A stretch of 64,000 bases of DNA from Microbacterium imperiale (GTDB lineage: Bacteria; Actinomycetota; Actinomycetes; Actinomycetales; Microbacteriaceae): contig NZ_JAGIOK010000001.1 in assembly GCF_017876655.1 (NCBI RefSeq), positions 2,852,001-2,916,000 of the forward strand, read 5' to 3'. Numbering within the stretch: the first letter of the stretch is position 1; the number at the start of each line of letters is the position of its first letter. Positions 33,752 through 41,362 of this stretch are shown here, piece after piece. A program made the position numbers and the translations under genes. A model generated the notes under the pieces. The model was not told where the DNA came from, did no database searches, and saw only the letters and a list, made by a program, of their open reading frames with translations.

Positions 33752-34903
33752 GTGCCAGCAGTCAATCTCGGGATGCCGCAGATTCCCGACGTTCTCGCTC
33801 CCCGCCGCAAGAGCCGGCAGATCCGCGTCGGGCGCGTGCTCGTCGGCGGTGGTGCCCCGGTCAGCGTGCAGTCGATGACGACGACGCCCACGACCGACAT
33901 CAACGCCACCCTGCAGCAGATCGCCGAGCTGACCGCATCCGGCTGCGAGATCGTGCGGGTGGCCGTGCCCTCGCAGGACGACGCCGACGTGCTGCACATC
34001 ATCGCCAAGAAGAGCCAGATCCCCGTCATCGCCGACATCCACTTCCAGCCGAAGTACGTCTTCCAGGCGATCGATGCCGGCTGCGCAGCGGTTCGCGTCA
34101 ACCCGGGGAACATTCGGAAGTTCGACGACCAGGTCGGGGCCATCGCCAACGCGGCGAAGGCCGCCGGTGTGTCGCTGCGCATCGGCGTCAACGCCGGTTC
34201 GCTCGACCGCCGCCTGCTCGAGAAGTACGGCAAGGCGACCCCGGAAGCCCTCGTCGAGAGCGCCGTATGGGAGGCGTCGCTGTTCGAGGAGCACGACTTC
34301 CACGACTTCAAGATCTCGGTCAAGCACAACGACCCGATCGTCATGGTCAAGGCGTACCGGCAGCTCGCCGAGCGCGGCGACTGGCCCCTGCACCTCGGCG
34401 TGACCGAGGCGGGACCCGCGTTCCAGGGCACGATCAAGAGCGCGACGGCGTTCGGCATCCTGCTGGGCGAGGGCATCGGCGACACGATCCGCGTCTCGCT
34501 GTCGGCGCCGCCGGCGGAGGAGGTCAAGGTCGGCCACCAGATCCTGCAGTCGCTGAACCTGCGCGAGCGCAAGCTCGAGATCGTGTCGTGCCCCTCGTGC
34601 GGGCGTGCGCAGGTCGATGTGTACACCCTCGCCGACGACGTGACCGAGGGGCTGAAGGACATGACCGTCCCGTTGCGTGTGGCCGTCATGGGCTGCGTCG
34701 TCAACGGGCCCGGTGAGGCTCGCGAGGCCGACCTGGGCGTCGCCTCCGGCAACGGCAAGGGGCAGATCTTCGTCAAGGGCGAGGTCATCAAGACGGTGCC
34801 GGAGTCCGAGATCGTCGCGACCCTGATCGAAGAGGCGCGCCGCATCGCCGACGAGCTCGGTCCGGACGCACCGCTGGGCACGGCGCAGGTCGTCACCGCC
34901 TGA
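33752..34903 (+). CDS. ispG: 4-hydroxy-3-methylbut-2-enyl-diphosphate synthase
   Basis: A 383-residue IspG/GcpE, the [4Fe-4S] enzyme that reduces MEcPP to HMBPP in the MEP isoprenoid pathway. Family motifs: [49 protein letters not shown] and [14 protein letters not shown]. The cluster ligands are in [11 protein letters not shown] and [14 protein letters not shown]. The GTG lies 6 nt after TAGGCT, so the message is leaderless. It shares the pathway with dxr at 22.8 kb. Monocistronic in appearance. Confidence 0.96.
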   Translation: MPAVNLGMPQIPDVLAPRRKSRQIRVGRVLVGGGAPVSVQSMTTTPTTDINATLQQIAELTASGCEIVRVAVPSQDDADVLHIIAKKSQIPVIADIHFQPKYVFQAIDAGCAAVRVNPGNIRKFDDQVGAIANAAKAAGVSLRIGVNAGSLDRRLLEKYGKATPEALVESAVWEASLFEEHDFHDFKISVKHNDPIVMVKAYRQLAERGDWPLHLGVTEAGPAFQGTIKSATAFGILLGEGIGDTIRVSLSAPPAEEVKVGHQILQSLNLRERKLEIVSCPSCGRAQVDVYTLADDVTEGLKDMTVPLRVAVMGCVVNGPGEAREADLGVASGNGKGQIFVKGEVIKTVPESEIVATLIEEARRIADELGPDAPLGTAQVVTA

Positions 34904-34997
34904 CCCCGCACGCGCCGCCGGAACCGCGGACGACGATTCGGTAACGGCTCGGCCCCGGATGCCGCTGCGGGCATGGCTGTGCTGACACAGTGTTGTC

Positions 34998-36071
34998 ATG
35001 CCGCGCCGCCGTCTCGCCGTCCTCACGCTCGTCCTCGCCGGAGCCCTGACCGCCGGGTGCGCGACGGCTGCTCCCGTCGCCGAGACGCCGACGCCGACAC
35101 CGACACCGACTCTCGACGCGAGCCCGACGCCCGCGCCGTCGGCGACGGCTGATGCCGGTCCCGTGCGGGCGTTCGACGCCGATTGCGCGCAGATGCTGAC
35201 GAACGATCAGCGCGACGCGATCCTTGGCTCCGGGTCGATCACCGAAGCCGAGCAGATGGCGCAGTGGAACCCGGACGCGGGGGTGGTGGTCGCCCTCGAT
35301 CCGGTGGGGACACTGGGCGGCCTGGAGTGCTCGTGGTACGCCGCGGAGGGCGCAGATCTGCCCGAAGGCCTCACGACTCTCACCACGATGGTCGTCCCGG
35401 CCTCGGCCGTGCCGGCGGAATACGCCGCCAAGTACTCCGTCCCGGTCTGCGAGCCCAACTACGATTCGAGCGGATGTCGCTTCGGGCGCATCGTCGGTGA
35501 GAACTGGGTCTCCGCCTACGTGGGGTTCGCGGTCTACGAAGCGCCGAGGGAGATGCTCGCCGGCGTCGTCGACACGGTCGAGCAGAACCTCGCTACGGCG
35601 ACGCAGCCGCGCCCGGACACTCGGACCGACGGAGTGTGGGCCATCCCCGACTGCACCGAGCTCGGCCGGGCGATCGCGCTCGAGGAGCTCATCGGCCCCT
35701 ACCTGCACGGGTATTGGGAAGGCTCGGAGCAGCCCGAAGAGGTCCTGTTCGCCGCCGCGGGCGTCGCCCGAAGCTGCCCGCTCTTCTCCGACAGCGCACG
35801 GGTGGATCCTGCGTCCGAGAAGTTCGTCATCATGACGCCGCAGATCGCCCCGGGCCTGGGCTGGCAGTGGGAGCAGCTTCGTGCGGACGCGGGGAGCGCA
35901 CCCCTCCCCGTCGAGGTCGATGGAGCCGCCGATGCGTTCGCCGTCGACAGTGGGCACGGCGCATATGGCTTGTTCGCGACGGACGGGACGAACGTCGTCA
36001 GCGTCTACTCGGAGGATCTCGAGCTGGACGCGCAGATCCTCGGACGCATCATCACAACGCTGTCGTCCTGA
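34998..36071 (+). CDS. Large lipoprotein with duplicated Cys/Trp-motif domain
   Basis: A 357-residue lipoprotein (lipobox TAGC, Cys21) with a Thr-Pro repeat linker (ETPTPTPTPTLDASPTP). The exported part appears to contain two copies of one domain. Copy 1 (about 60-190) runs from DCAQMLTNDQRDAILG to GGLECSWYA; copy 2 (about 215-355) from DCTELGRAIALEELIG through RSCPLF to GWQWEQL. Each begins with a Cys and has a second Cys near the middle, suggesting a disulfide. The same domain recurs in the proteins at 37.3 and 54.1 kb. I know no named family. By context with the sigma factor locus a sensory or cell-surface role is possible. Confidence 0.7.
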   Translation: MPRRRLAVLTLVLAGALTAGCATAAPVAETPTPTPTPTLDASPTPAPSATADAGPVRAFDADCAQMLTNDQRDAILGSGSITEAEQMAQWNPDAGVVVALDPVGTLGGLECSWYAAEGADLPEGLTTLTTMVVPASAVPAEYAAKYSVPVCEPNYDSSGCRFGRIVGENWVSAYVGFAVYEAPREMLAGVVDTVEQNLATATQPRPDTRTDGVWAIPDCTELGRAIALEELIGPYLHGYWEGSEQPEEVLFAAAGVARSCPLFSDSARVDPASEKFVIMTPQIAPGLGWQWEQLRADAGSAPLPVEVDGAADAFAVDSGHGAYGLFATDGTNVVSVYSEDLELDAQILGRIITTLSS

Positions 36072-36108
36072 CCGGTCCCGCGATCAGCGCGACGACCCGT
36101 CGGAGCGA

Positions 36109-36744
36109 TCAGGAGATCGTGCCGGCGGCGTAGGTGGCGTCGGTCTCGGCGTCGAGCGATGTGCGGATCGCGATGCGCAGGCCTCGAGCGATATCGGCGA
36201 GCGGCAGTGAGGGCTGGCCCTCTGGCGCGTTCTCCGAGGCGTGGGGCACGTGGATGAAGCCGGCTCGCCGGCTCTCGCGATCAGTGCTGTCGAGGGCCGT
36301 GTACATCGCGTGGTTGCAGACGAACGTTCCGGCGGAGTGCGAGACGGATGCCGGCACCCCCGCCTCGACGATCGCCGCCGTGATCGCCTTCACCGGGATC
36401 GTTGCGAAGTGCGCGGCTGGACCATTCGGGCGCGAGGGCACGTCGACCGGCTGCGCGCCCGCGTTGTCGGGGATGCGCGCATCCATCAGATTGATCGCGA
36501 CGCGCTCGGGGGTGATGCCGCTGCGGCCCCCGGCGAGTCCCGTCGCGACGACGACCTCCGGGCGGTGGGTCGCGATGAGCTCGGTCAGCGTTCGTCCGGC
36601 TCGATCGAACTCGACCGGCAGAACCTCGACCACGAGGCGTTCGGGGTCGTTCCATTCCGCCGCGACGAGTCGGACGGCATCGCCCGAGGGGTTCGTCGCG
36701 TCGCCCGCGAAGGGCTCGAAGCCGGTCAGCAGCACGGTTCTCAT
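36109..36744 (-). CDS. pcp: Pyroglutamyl-peptidase I
   Basis: A 211-residue cysteine peptidase (family C15) that removes N-terminal pyroglutamate from peptides. The N-terminal LLTGFEPFAGDATNPS is the substrate pocket signature. The catalytic residues are visible as Glu in RSGITPERVAINLMDARIP, Cys in SAGTFVCNHAMY and His in GFIHVPH. The ATG follows TAGCCT (36751-36756) by 6 nt. It lies convergent to the lipoprotein gene and divergent from the sigma factor gene; no functional link to those genes is evident. Confidence 0.94.
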   Translation of the reverse strand: MRTVLLTGFEPFAGDATNPSGDAVRLVAAEWNDPERLVVEVLPVEFDRAGRTLTELIATHRPEVVVATGLAGGRSGITPERVAINLMDARIPDNAGAQPVDVPSRPNGPAAHFATIPVKAITAAIVEAGVPASVSHSAGTFVCNHAMYTALDSTDRESRRAGFIHVPHASENAPEGQPSLPLADIARGLRIAIRTSLDAETDATYAAGTIS

Positions 36745-36750
36745 CGACCC

Positions 36751-36756
36751 AGGCTA
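36751..36756 (-). promoter_or_regulatory. -10 element, leaderless start of pcp
   Basis: TAGCCT on the minus strand followed by 6 nt and the ATG at 36744. Confidence 0.55.
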
Positions 36757-36808
36757 GATCTTCCGAGAGCGTGAACCATTCGGTCGATGCCGGACACTAC
36801 AGAGTGTG

Positions 36809-37342
36809 ATGGAAGACGACGCCGCCGTGTGGCGGCGATTGCGGGCCGGCGACGAGTCGGCGCTGGGTGATCTGTTCGACGTGCACGAAGCGCGGCTCTT
36901 CCGTCATGCGTGCCGACTGTTGACGGATCGAGAGGATGCGAAGGATGCCGTCGCCGTGGCGTTCTTCGAGCTGTGGCGCAAGCGCGCGTCGGTGCGTCTG
37001 GTCGACGGCTCGCCGCTGCCCTGGCTGTTGACCACGGTCGCCAACGCGGCGCGCAACCTGGAGCGCTCGGGCCGGCGTTACCGCGCGCTCCTGGCCAAGA
37101 CGCCGTCCGCGTCGGTCACCGAGGCGCCGTCCGGACCCGACGAGAGCGGCGTCCTGGCGGCTCTGCGGAAACTGCCCGCGGGCGAGCAGAGCGTCGTGGT
37201 CCTCAGCGTGCTCGAGGGCTACGCCGAGCGCGATGTCGCGCAGACGCTGGGGATCCCCCTCGGCACGGTGAAGTCGCGGCTGTCGCGGGCGAAAGCCCGG
37301 CTGCGTGACGAGATGACGGCGATGGAGGCATCGTGGACCTGA
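36809..37342 (+). CDS. ECF-type RNA polymerase sigma factor
   Basis: A 177-residue sigma-70-family factor of the ECF layout: region 2 (LFDVHEARLFRHACRLL, AFFELWRKRA, PWLLTTVANAARN) and region 4 (LRKLPAGEQSVVVLSVLEGY, IPLGTVKSRLSRAKARLRD). ATG 36809 is taken; GTG 36806 directly before it would add one residue. A TACAGA hexamer at 36798-36803 lies just upstream. The next gene starts inside the last codons (10-nt overlap), so sigma factor and membrane protein are co-translated. The partner lacks a zinc anti-sigma motif, but the coupling suggests it controls this factor. Confidence 0.88.
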   Translation: MEDDAAVWRRLRAGDESALGDLFDVHEARLFRHACRLLTDREDAKDAVAVAFFELWRKRASVRLVDGSPLPWLLTTVANAARNLERSGRRYRALLAKTPSASVTEAPSGPDESGVLAALRKLPAGEQSVVVLSVLEGYAERDVAQTLGIPLGTVKSRLSRAKARLRDEMTAMEASWT

Positions 37343-38538
37343 ACGACGGACTCAGCCCGAACGAACACGCCGACCTGCGCCAGCGGGTCGTCGGCGGCGC
37401 GAAGCGGATGCGGGCCGCCAGCGCGCGCCGTTCCCGGATCGTCGCGGGAGCGGCCGCATCAGCCCTGGTGGCGGTCGTGGTAGCCGGCATCGCCTTCACG
37501 GCCCTGCGCCCCGATGACCGCATCGCGACTCCGGTCGAGACGTCGACGCCCACGCCGACGCCGACGCCGACGCCGACCCCCACTCCTACGCGCCAGCCAT
37601 CGCCCACCCCGACAGCGACTCCGGATCCGGAGCCGCAGCTGTCCGCGCCGAGCATGGCCTTCGGCGGCGACTGCGCGCGGATGGCAGACCGGGTACACCT
37701 CTCGAGCGTCCTCGCCGAAGAGTTCGACGAAGCGTCGGAACTGGCGACGCCCGAGGTCCGGTCGCTCGGCGGAATCGACTGTCGCTGGCATTCCCCGAGC
37801 AGCGGCTACGGCGTTCTCGCCTACGCGCTGCCCTCGAGCGTCGTGCCCGGTGACGTGGCTGCTCGGTATGACAACGCCGTCTGTGAAGGGTTCCTGTACG
37901 ACGGGTCCGGCTGCCGTCGTGCCGTCTCGGACGGCGACACCTGGATTCTGGTCACGGTGGATGCTGTGCTCGACGAGTCGGGCTACGAAGTCAATGAAGC
38001 AGAGACGATTCGCCGGCTCGACGCGATCGTTCCGGAGTTCCAAGAGGCCCTGTCCGCTGCGGGCCAACCGGCGGCTGCCGCCCGAACCTCCTCCTGGTGG
38101 TCGTCGACGACGTGCGATGAGCTGCTCGCTCGCGTGTCCGTGGCCGATATCCTCGGCACCACCGATTTCGTCGAGGGCTACCCATCGGGCTTCGGCACGG
38201 ATGTCCACCGAGAGATTGCGCGTGACGCGGGTCTCGGCACCGTCTGCCGCTGGTACGCCCCGAATTCGTCGCGCCTCGAGGCGGTCATCGTCACCCTCTA
38301 CCCCGGCGGAGCGTGGGAGTGGGACCGGCTCGCCGCAGGTGATGGGCGACGCGATATCCCGGTGCCGGTGGAGGTCGCCGGCGCCACTCAGGCCGTACGC
38401 GGCGTCGGTGCCATCCGTCCCGAGAGCTCGTACCTCTTCGCGACCGATGGCGTGAATGTCGTGGAGATCATGGAGGCGCCGGACGTGGTGGCTGCCGCGG
38501 AGCGGGTGTTGGCGGCGATGCGGGGCGCGACCGGGTGA
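37333..38538 (+). CDS. Membrane-anchored protein with duplicated Cys/Trp-motif domain, sigma-factor partner
   Basis: A 401-residue single-pass protein: a ~35-residue basic cytoplasmic N-terminus, one membrane helix (about 36-58), a Thr-Pro repeat stalk, then an extracytoplasmic part made of two related domains. Copy 1 goes from GDCARMADRVHLSSVLAEE to GGIDCRWHSP; copy 2 from TTCDELLARVSVADILG to GTVCRWYAP and GGAWEWDRL. Each copy has a Cys...Cys-X-Trp pattern. The gene overlaps the sigma gene by 10 nt (GTG start). It is in the usual position of an anti-sigma factor but its cytoplasmic part is short and has no HX3CX2C zinc motif. It resembles the lipoprotein at 35 kb. Confidence 0.75.
   Translation: MDLNDGLSPNEHADLRQRVVGGAKRMRAASARRSRIVAGAAASALVAVVVAGIAFTALRPDDRIATPVETSTPTPTPTPTPTPTPTRQPSPTPTATPDPEPQLSAPSMAFGGDCARMADRVHLSSVLAEEFDEASELATPEVRSLGGIDCRWHSPSSGYGVLAYALPSSVVPGDVAARYDNAVCEGFLYDGSGCRRAVSDGDTWILVTVDAVLDESGYEVNEAETIRRLDAIVPEFQEALSAAGQPAAAARTSSWWSSTTCDELLARVSVADILGTTDFVEGYPSGFGTDVHREIARDAGLGTVCRWYAPNSSRLEAVIVTLYPGGAWEWDRLAAGDGRRDIPVPVEVAGATQAVRGVGAIRPESSYLFATDGVNVVEIMEAPDVVAAAERVLAAMRGATG
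37552..37575 (+). repeat. Hexanucleotide repeat coding for the Thr-Pro stalk
   Basis: Four perfect ACGCCG units inside a longer imperfect Thr-Pro codon run. Being a multiple of three, copy changes would alter stalk length without breaking the frame. A similar but less perfect run is in the lipoprotein gene at about 35085-35110. Confidence 0.75.
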
Positions 38539-38576
38539 CGAACAATCCCGCGAGCGTCGCGGCACCGCGGCATCCG

Positions 38577-38582
38577 TAGACT
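38577..38582 (+). promoter_or_regulatory. -10 element, leaderless start of proS
   Basis: TAGACT followed by 6 nt and the GTG at 38589. Confidence 0.6.
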
Positions 38583-38588
38583 CGACTC

Positions 38589-40346
38589 GTGGTCACCCGT
38601 ATGTCGCACCTGTTCCTCCGCACGCTCCGTGAAGACCCGGCGGGCGCCGAGGTCGCCAGCCACAAGCTGCTGATCCGCGCCGGCTACATCCGGCCGCAGG
38701 CGGCTGGCATCTTCGCGTGGCTGCCGCTCGGCCTGCGCGTCAAGGCCAAGATCGAGCGCGTCGTGCGCGAGGAGATGGCCGCGGCGGGCGCGCAGGAGGT
38801 GCACTTCCCGGCGCTCATGCCGCGCGAGGCGTACGAGGCGACGGGGCGCTGGGAGGAATACGGCGACCTGCTGTTCCGCCTGCAGGACCGCAAGGGCGGC
38901 GACTACCTGCTCGCGCCGACGCACGAAGAGGCGTTCACGCTGCTCGTGAAGGACCTGTACTCGTCGTACAAGGACCTGCCGCTGACGATATACCAGATCC
39001 AGGACAAGTACCGCGACGAGGCCCGGCCTCGCGCCGGCCTGCTGCGCGGGCGCGAGTTCACGATGAAGGACGCCTACTCGTTCGACGCGAACGACGCCGG
39101 ACTCGAGGCGAGCTACCAGGCGCAGCGCGACGCGTACGAGCGCATCTTCCAGCGCCTCGGCCTCGAGTACGTCATCGTCCAGGCGGATGCCGGCGCGATG
39201 GGCGGGTCGCGCTCCGAGGAGTTCCTGCACCCGACCCCGGTGGGCGAGGACTCCTTCGTCCGTTCCGAGGGCGGTTACGCGGCCAACGTCGAGGCGTTCA
39301 CGACCGTCGTCCCCGAGGCGCTGCCGATCGACGGCCTGCCTGATCCCGTCGTCTTCGATTCGCCCGACACCCCGACCATCGAGACGCTCGTGGCGCACGT
39401 CAACGCGAACCTCGCGGGCGAGTACACGGCGGCGCACACGCTCAAGAACGTCGTGCTCGCCCTCACGCACCTCGACGGCACGCGCGAGCTCGTCGTCGTC
39501 GGCCTGCCCGGCGACCGCGACGTCGACGACAAGCGCGTCGAGGTCGCGTTCGCCCCGGCCGAGGTCGAGCCGGCGACGGCCGAGGACTTCGCGAAGCACC
39601 CGCTGCTGGTCAAGGGCTACATCGGCCCCTGGTCGCCCGAGGGCCCGGTTCTGGGCGAGGAGTCGGCGACCGGCATCCGTTACGTCCTCGACCCCCGCGT
39701 CGTCGACGGCACCTCGTGGATCACCGGCGCCAACATCGACCAGAAGCACGTGCACTCGCTCGTCGCGGGCCGCGACTTCACCGCCGACGCGTTCGTCGAG
39801 GTCGCGACCGTGCGGGAAGGCGACCCGGCACCTGATGGCTCGGGCCCGGTGTCGATCGCGCGCGGCATGGAGATCGGCCACGTCTTCCAGCTCGGCCGCA
39901 AGTACGCCGAGGCGCTGGGGCTGAAGGTCCTCGACGAGAACGGCAAGCTCGTCACCGTCACCATGGGCTCGTACGGCATCGGCGTTACGCGCATCCTCGC
40001 GATCATCGCCGAGCTCAACAACGACGAGCGCGGCCTCATCTGGCCGGCATCCGTCGCACCGTTCGATGTGCACGTCGTCGCGACCGGACGGGATGCCGCC
40101 GCGTTCGAGCTCGCCGAGAAGGTGTCGGCCGACCTCGAGGCCGCCGGTCTCGACGTCCTCTACGACGACCGTCCCAAGGTGTCGCCGGGCGTGAAGTTCG
40201 GCGACGCCGAGTTGGTGGGCGTGCCGCGGATCGTGATCGTCGGACGCGGTGCCGCCGACGGTCAGGTCGAGCTGTGGGACCGGCGGACGGGCGAGCGCGA
40301 GACCGTCGCCGCCGCGGACGCGGTCGCGCGCCTCACATCACGCTGA
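38589..40346 (+). CDS. proS: Prolyl-tRNA synthetase (bacterial type)
   Basis: A 585-residue class II aminoacyl-tRNA synthetase charging tRNA-Pro. Motif 2 is in [19 protein letters not shown] (with [10 protein letters not shown] after it) and motif 3 in [16 protein letters not shown]. The stretch between, residues ~220-410, is the INS editing domain that clears Ala-tRNA-Pro, marking the bacterial rather than the eukaryote-like form. The C-terminal anticodon domain begins [11 protein letters not shown]. The GTG is preceded by TAGACT and 6 nt, so the mRNA is leaderless. It is closed by a strong hairpin facing the DUF1206 gene. Confidence 0.97.
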   Translation: MVTRMSHLFLRTLREDPAGAEVASHKLLIRAGYIRPQAAGIFAWLPLGLRVKAKIERVVREEMAAAGAQEVHFPALMPREAYEATGRWEEYGDLLFRLQDRKGGDYLLAPTHEEAFTLLVKDLYSSYKDLPLTIYQIQDKYRDEARPRAGLLRGREFTMKDAYSFDANDAGLEASYQAQRDAYERIFQRLGLEYVIVQADAGAMGGSRSEEFLHPTPVGEDSFVRSEGGYAANVEAFTTVVPEALPIDGLPDPVVFDSPDTPTIETLVAHVNANLAGEYTAAHTLKNVVLALTHLDGTRELVVVGLPGDRDVDDKRVEVAFAPAEVEPATAEDFAKHPLLVKGYIGPWSPEGPVLGEESATGIRYVLDPRVVDGTSWITGANIDQKHVHSLVAGRDFTADAFVEVATVREGDPAPDGSGPVSIARGMEIGHVFQLGRKYAEALGLKVLDENGKLVTVTMGSYGIGVTRILAIIAELNNDERGLIWPASVAPFDVHVVATGRDAAAFELAEKVSADLEAAGLDVLYDDRPKVSPGVKFGDAELVGVPRIVIVGRGAADGQVELWDRRTGERETVAAADAVARLTSR

Positions 40347-40370
40347 CCGGACGCCCCGGGTGGCTGTCGT

Positions 40371-40403
40371 CGCCGGATGCCGCGCACATTGCGGCATCCG
40401 GCG
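40371..40403. terminator. Bidirectional terminator between proS and DUF1206 gene
   Basis: A perfect 13-bp stem CGCCGGATGCCGC (40371-40383) with 40391-40403 and a 7-nt loop. Each arm contains the GGATGCC/GGCATCC word. Confidence 0.75.
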
Positions 40404-40469
40404 CACGTCCTTCTGCGCTCGACGCGCGCACCTGCGCCTGACGCGAGCGCCTCGGCCCGAGCGCGCGAG

Positions 40470-41279
40470 TCAGAGCCGGGCGTAGCGCGCGCGGAAGACC
40501 GTGAACACGCCGTAGGCGATGAGGCCGGCCCCGATGATCACGACGATCGCCGGCCCGAGCGTCAGGTCGAGCAGCGCGCGGATGGCCGCGTCGAGGCTGC
40601 CGGCATCCTCGGCGCGGGCCCGGAGGGCGGCGACGACGAGCACGAGTCCCAGCGACCCGAGGGCGATGCCCTTCGCGATGAACCCCGCGACGCCCAGGCC
40701 CGCGACCGTGCGCCCGAGAGCGTCGTCGGGGATCGACATCTTCGAGCGGAACGACCGGCGCACGCCCATGACCGCGAAGACGACGCCCGCCACCGCGACG
40801 CCGAGGCCCACCAGCACGATCGCGACGACACCGCCCGGCAGCGCCAGGACGCCGCGGCTCGCGTCGCGTGCAGCCTGATCGGCCCGGGGCCGGGCACCGA
40901 GCGCGACGGCGGCGGCGAGCCCGCCGAAGAACAGGAAGACGAAGGCCTGGCCCCACTCCGAGATCCGCAGCCCCCACGCGGCGGCGCCCTCTCGGCGCCG
41001 CGAGGCGAGCATGCCCTCTGCCAGGTGCCAGACGCCGAGCGCGGCGAGGAGTGCGGCGGCGGCCCACAGCGCGACGAAGCCGAGAGGCATCTCGGCGACC
41101 GCGCGGAATGCGCCGGTCTGGTCGGCGTCCTGGTCGCCGCCGAAGGCGACGGCGATGATGAGCGAGCCGATGAGCAGGTGCACGAGGCCGTTCGCGACGT
41201 AGCCGCCGCGCGCGAGCGCCCGGGCGGCGGGCTGCCGCTCGACGGCGCGCGCCGCGTCGTGCACCCCGTGTTCGACCAT
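40470..41279 (-). CDS. DUF1206 domain membrane protein
   Basis: A 269-residue membrane protein built from three tandem DUF1206 units, each a pair of helices. The unit start motif recurs: LARGGYVANGLVHLLIGSL, LRISEWGQAFVFLFFGGLAA and VAGLGVAGFIAKGIALGSLG. Function is unknown. It is convergent with proS and ends against the shared hairpin; upstream it is tandem with the phosphoesterase gene 83 nt away, without clear coupling. Confidence 0.87.
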   Translation of the reverse strand: MVEHGVHDAARAVERQPAARALARGGYVANGLVHLLIGSLIIAVAFGGDQDADQTGAFRAVAEMPLGFVALWAAAALLAALGVWHLAEGMLASRRREGAAAWGLRISEWGQAFVFLFFGGLAAAVALGARPRADQAARDASRGVLALPGGVVAIVLVGLGVAVAGVVFAVMGVRRSFRSKMSIPDDALGRTVAGLGVAGFIAKGIALGSLGLVLVVAALRARAEDAGSLDAAIRALLDLTLGPAIVVIIGAGLIAYGVFTVFRARYARL

Positions 41280-41362
41280 CCCGAGAGCCTACGACGGCAC
41301 GAGGGTGAGGGTGCGGCGGCGGGCCGGGACGCGGCGGATGCCGCCGCGCCCCGACCCGGGAA

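Noticed and set aside
36809..38538. Canonical zinc anti-sigma factor as partner of the ECF sigma factor
   Set aside because: The partner has no HX3CX2C motif and only a short cytoplasmic tail, so the label anti-sigma factor is not supported by sequence alone.
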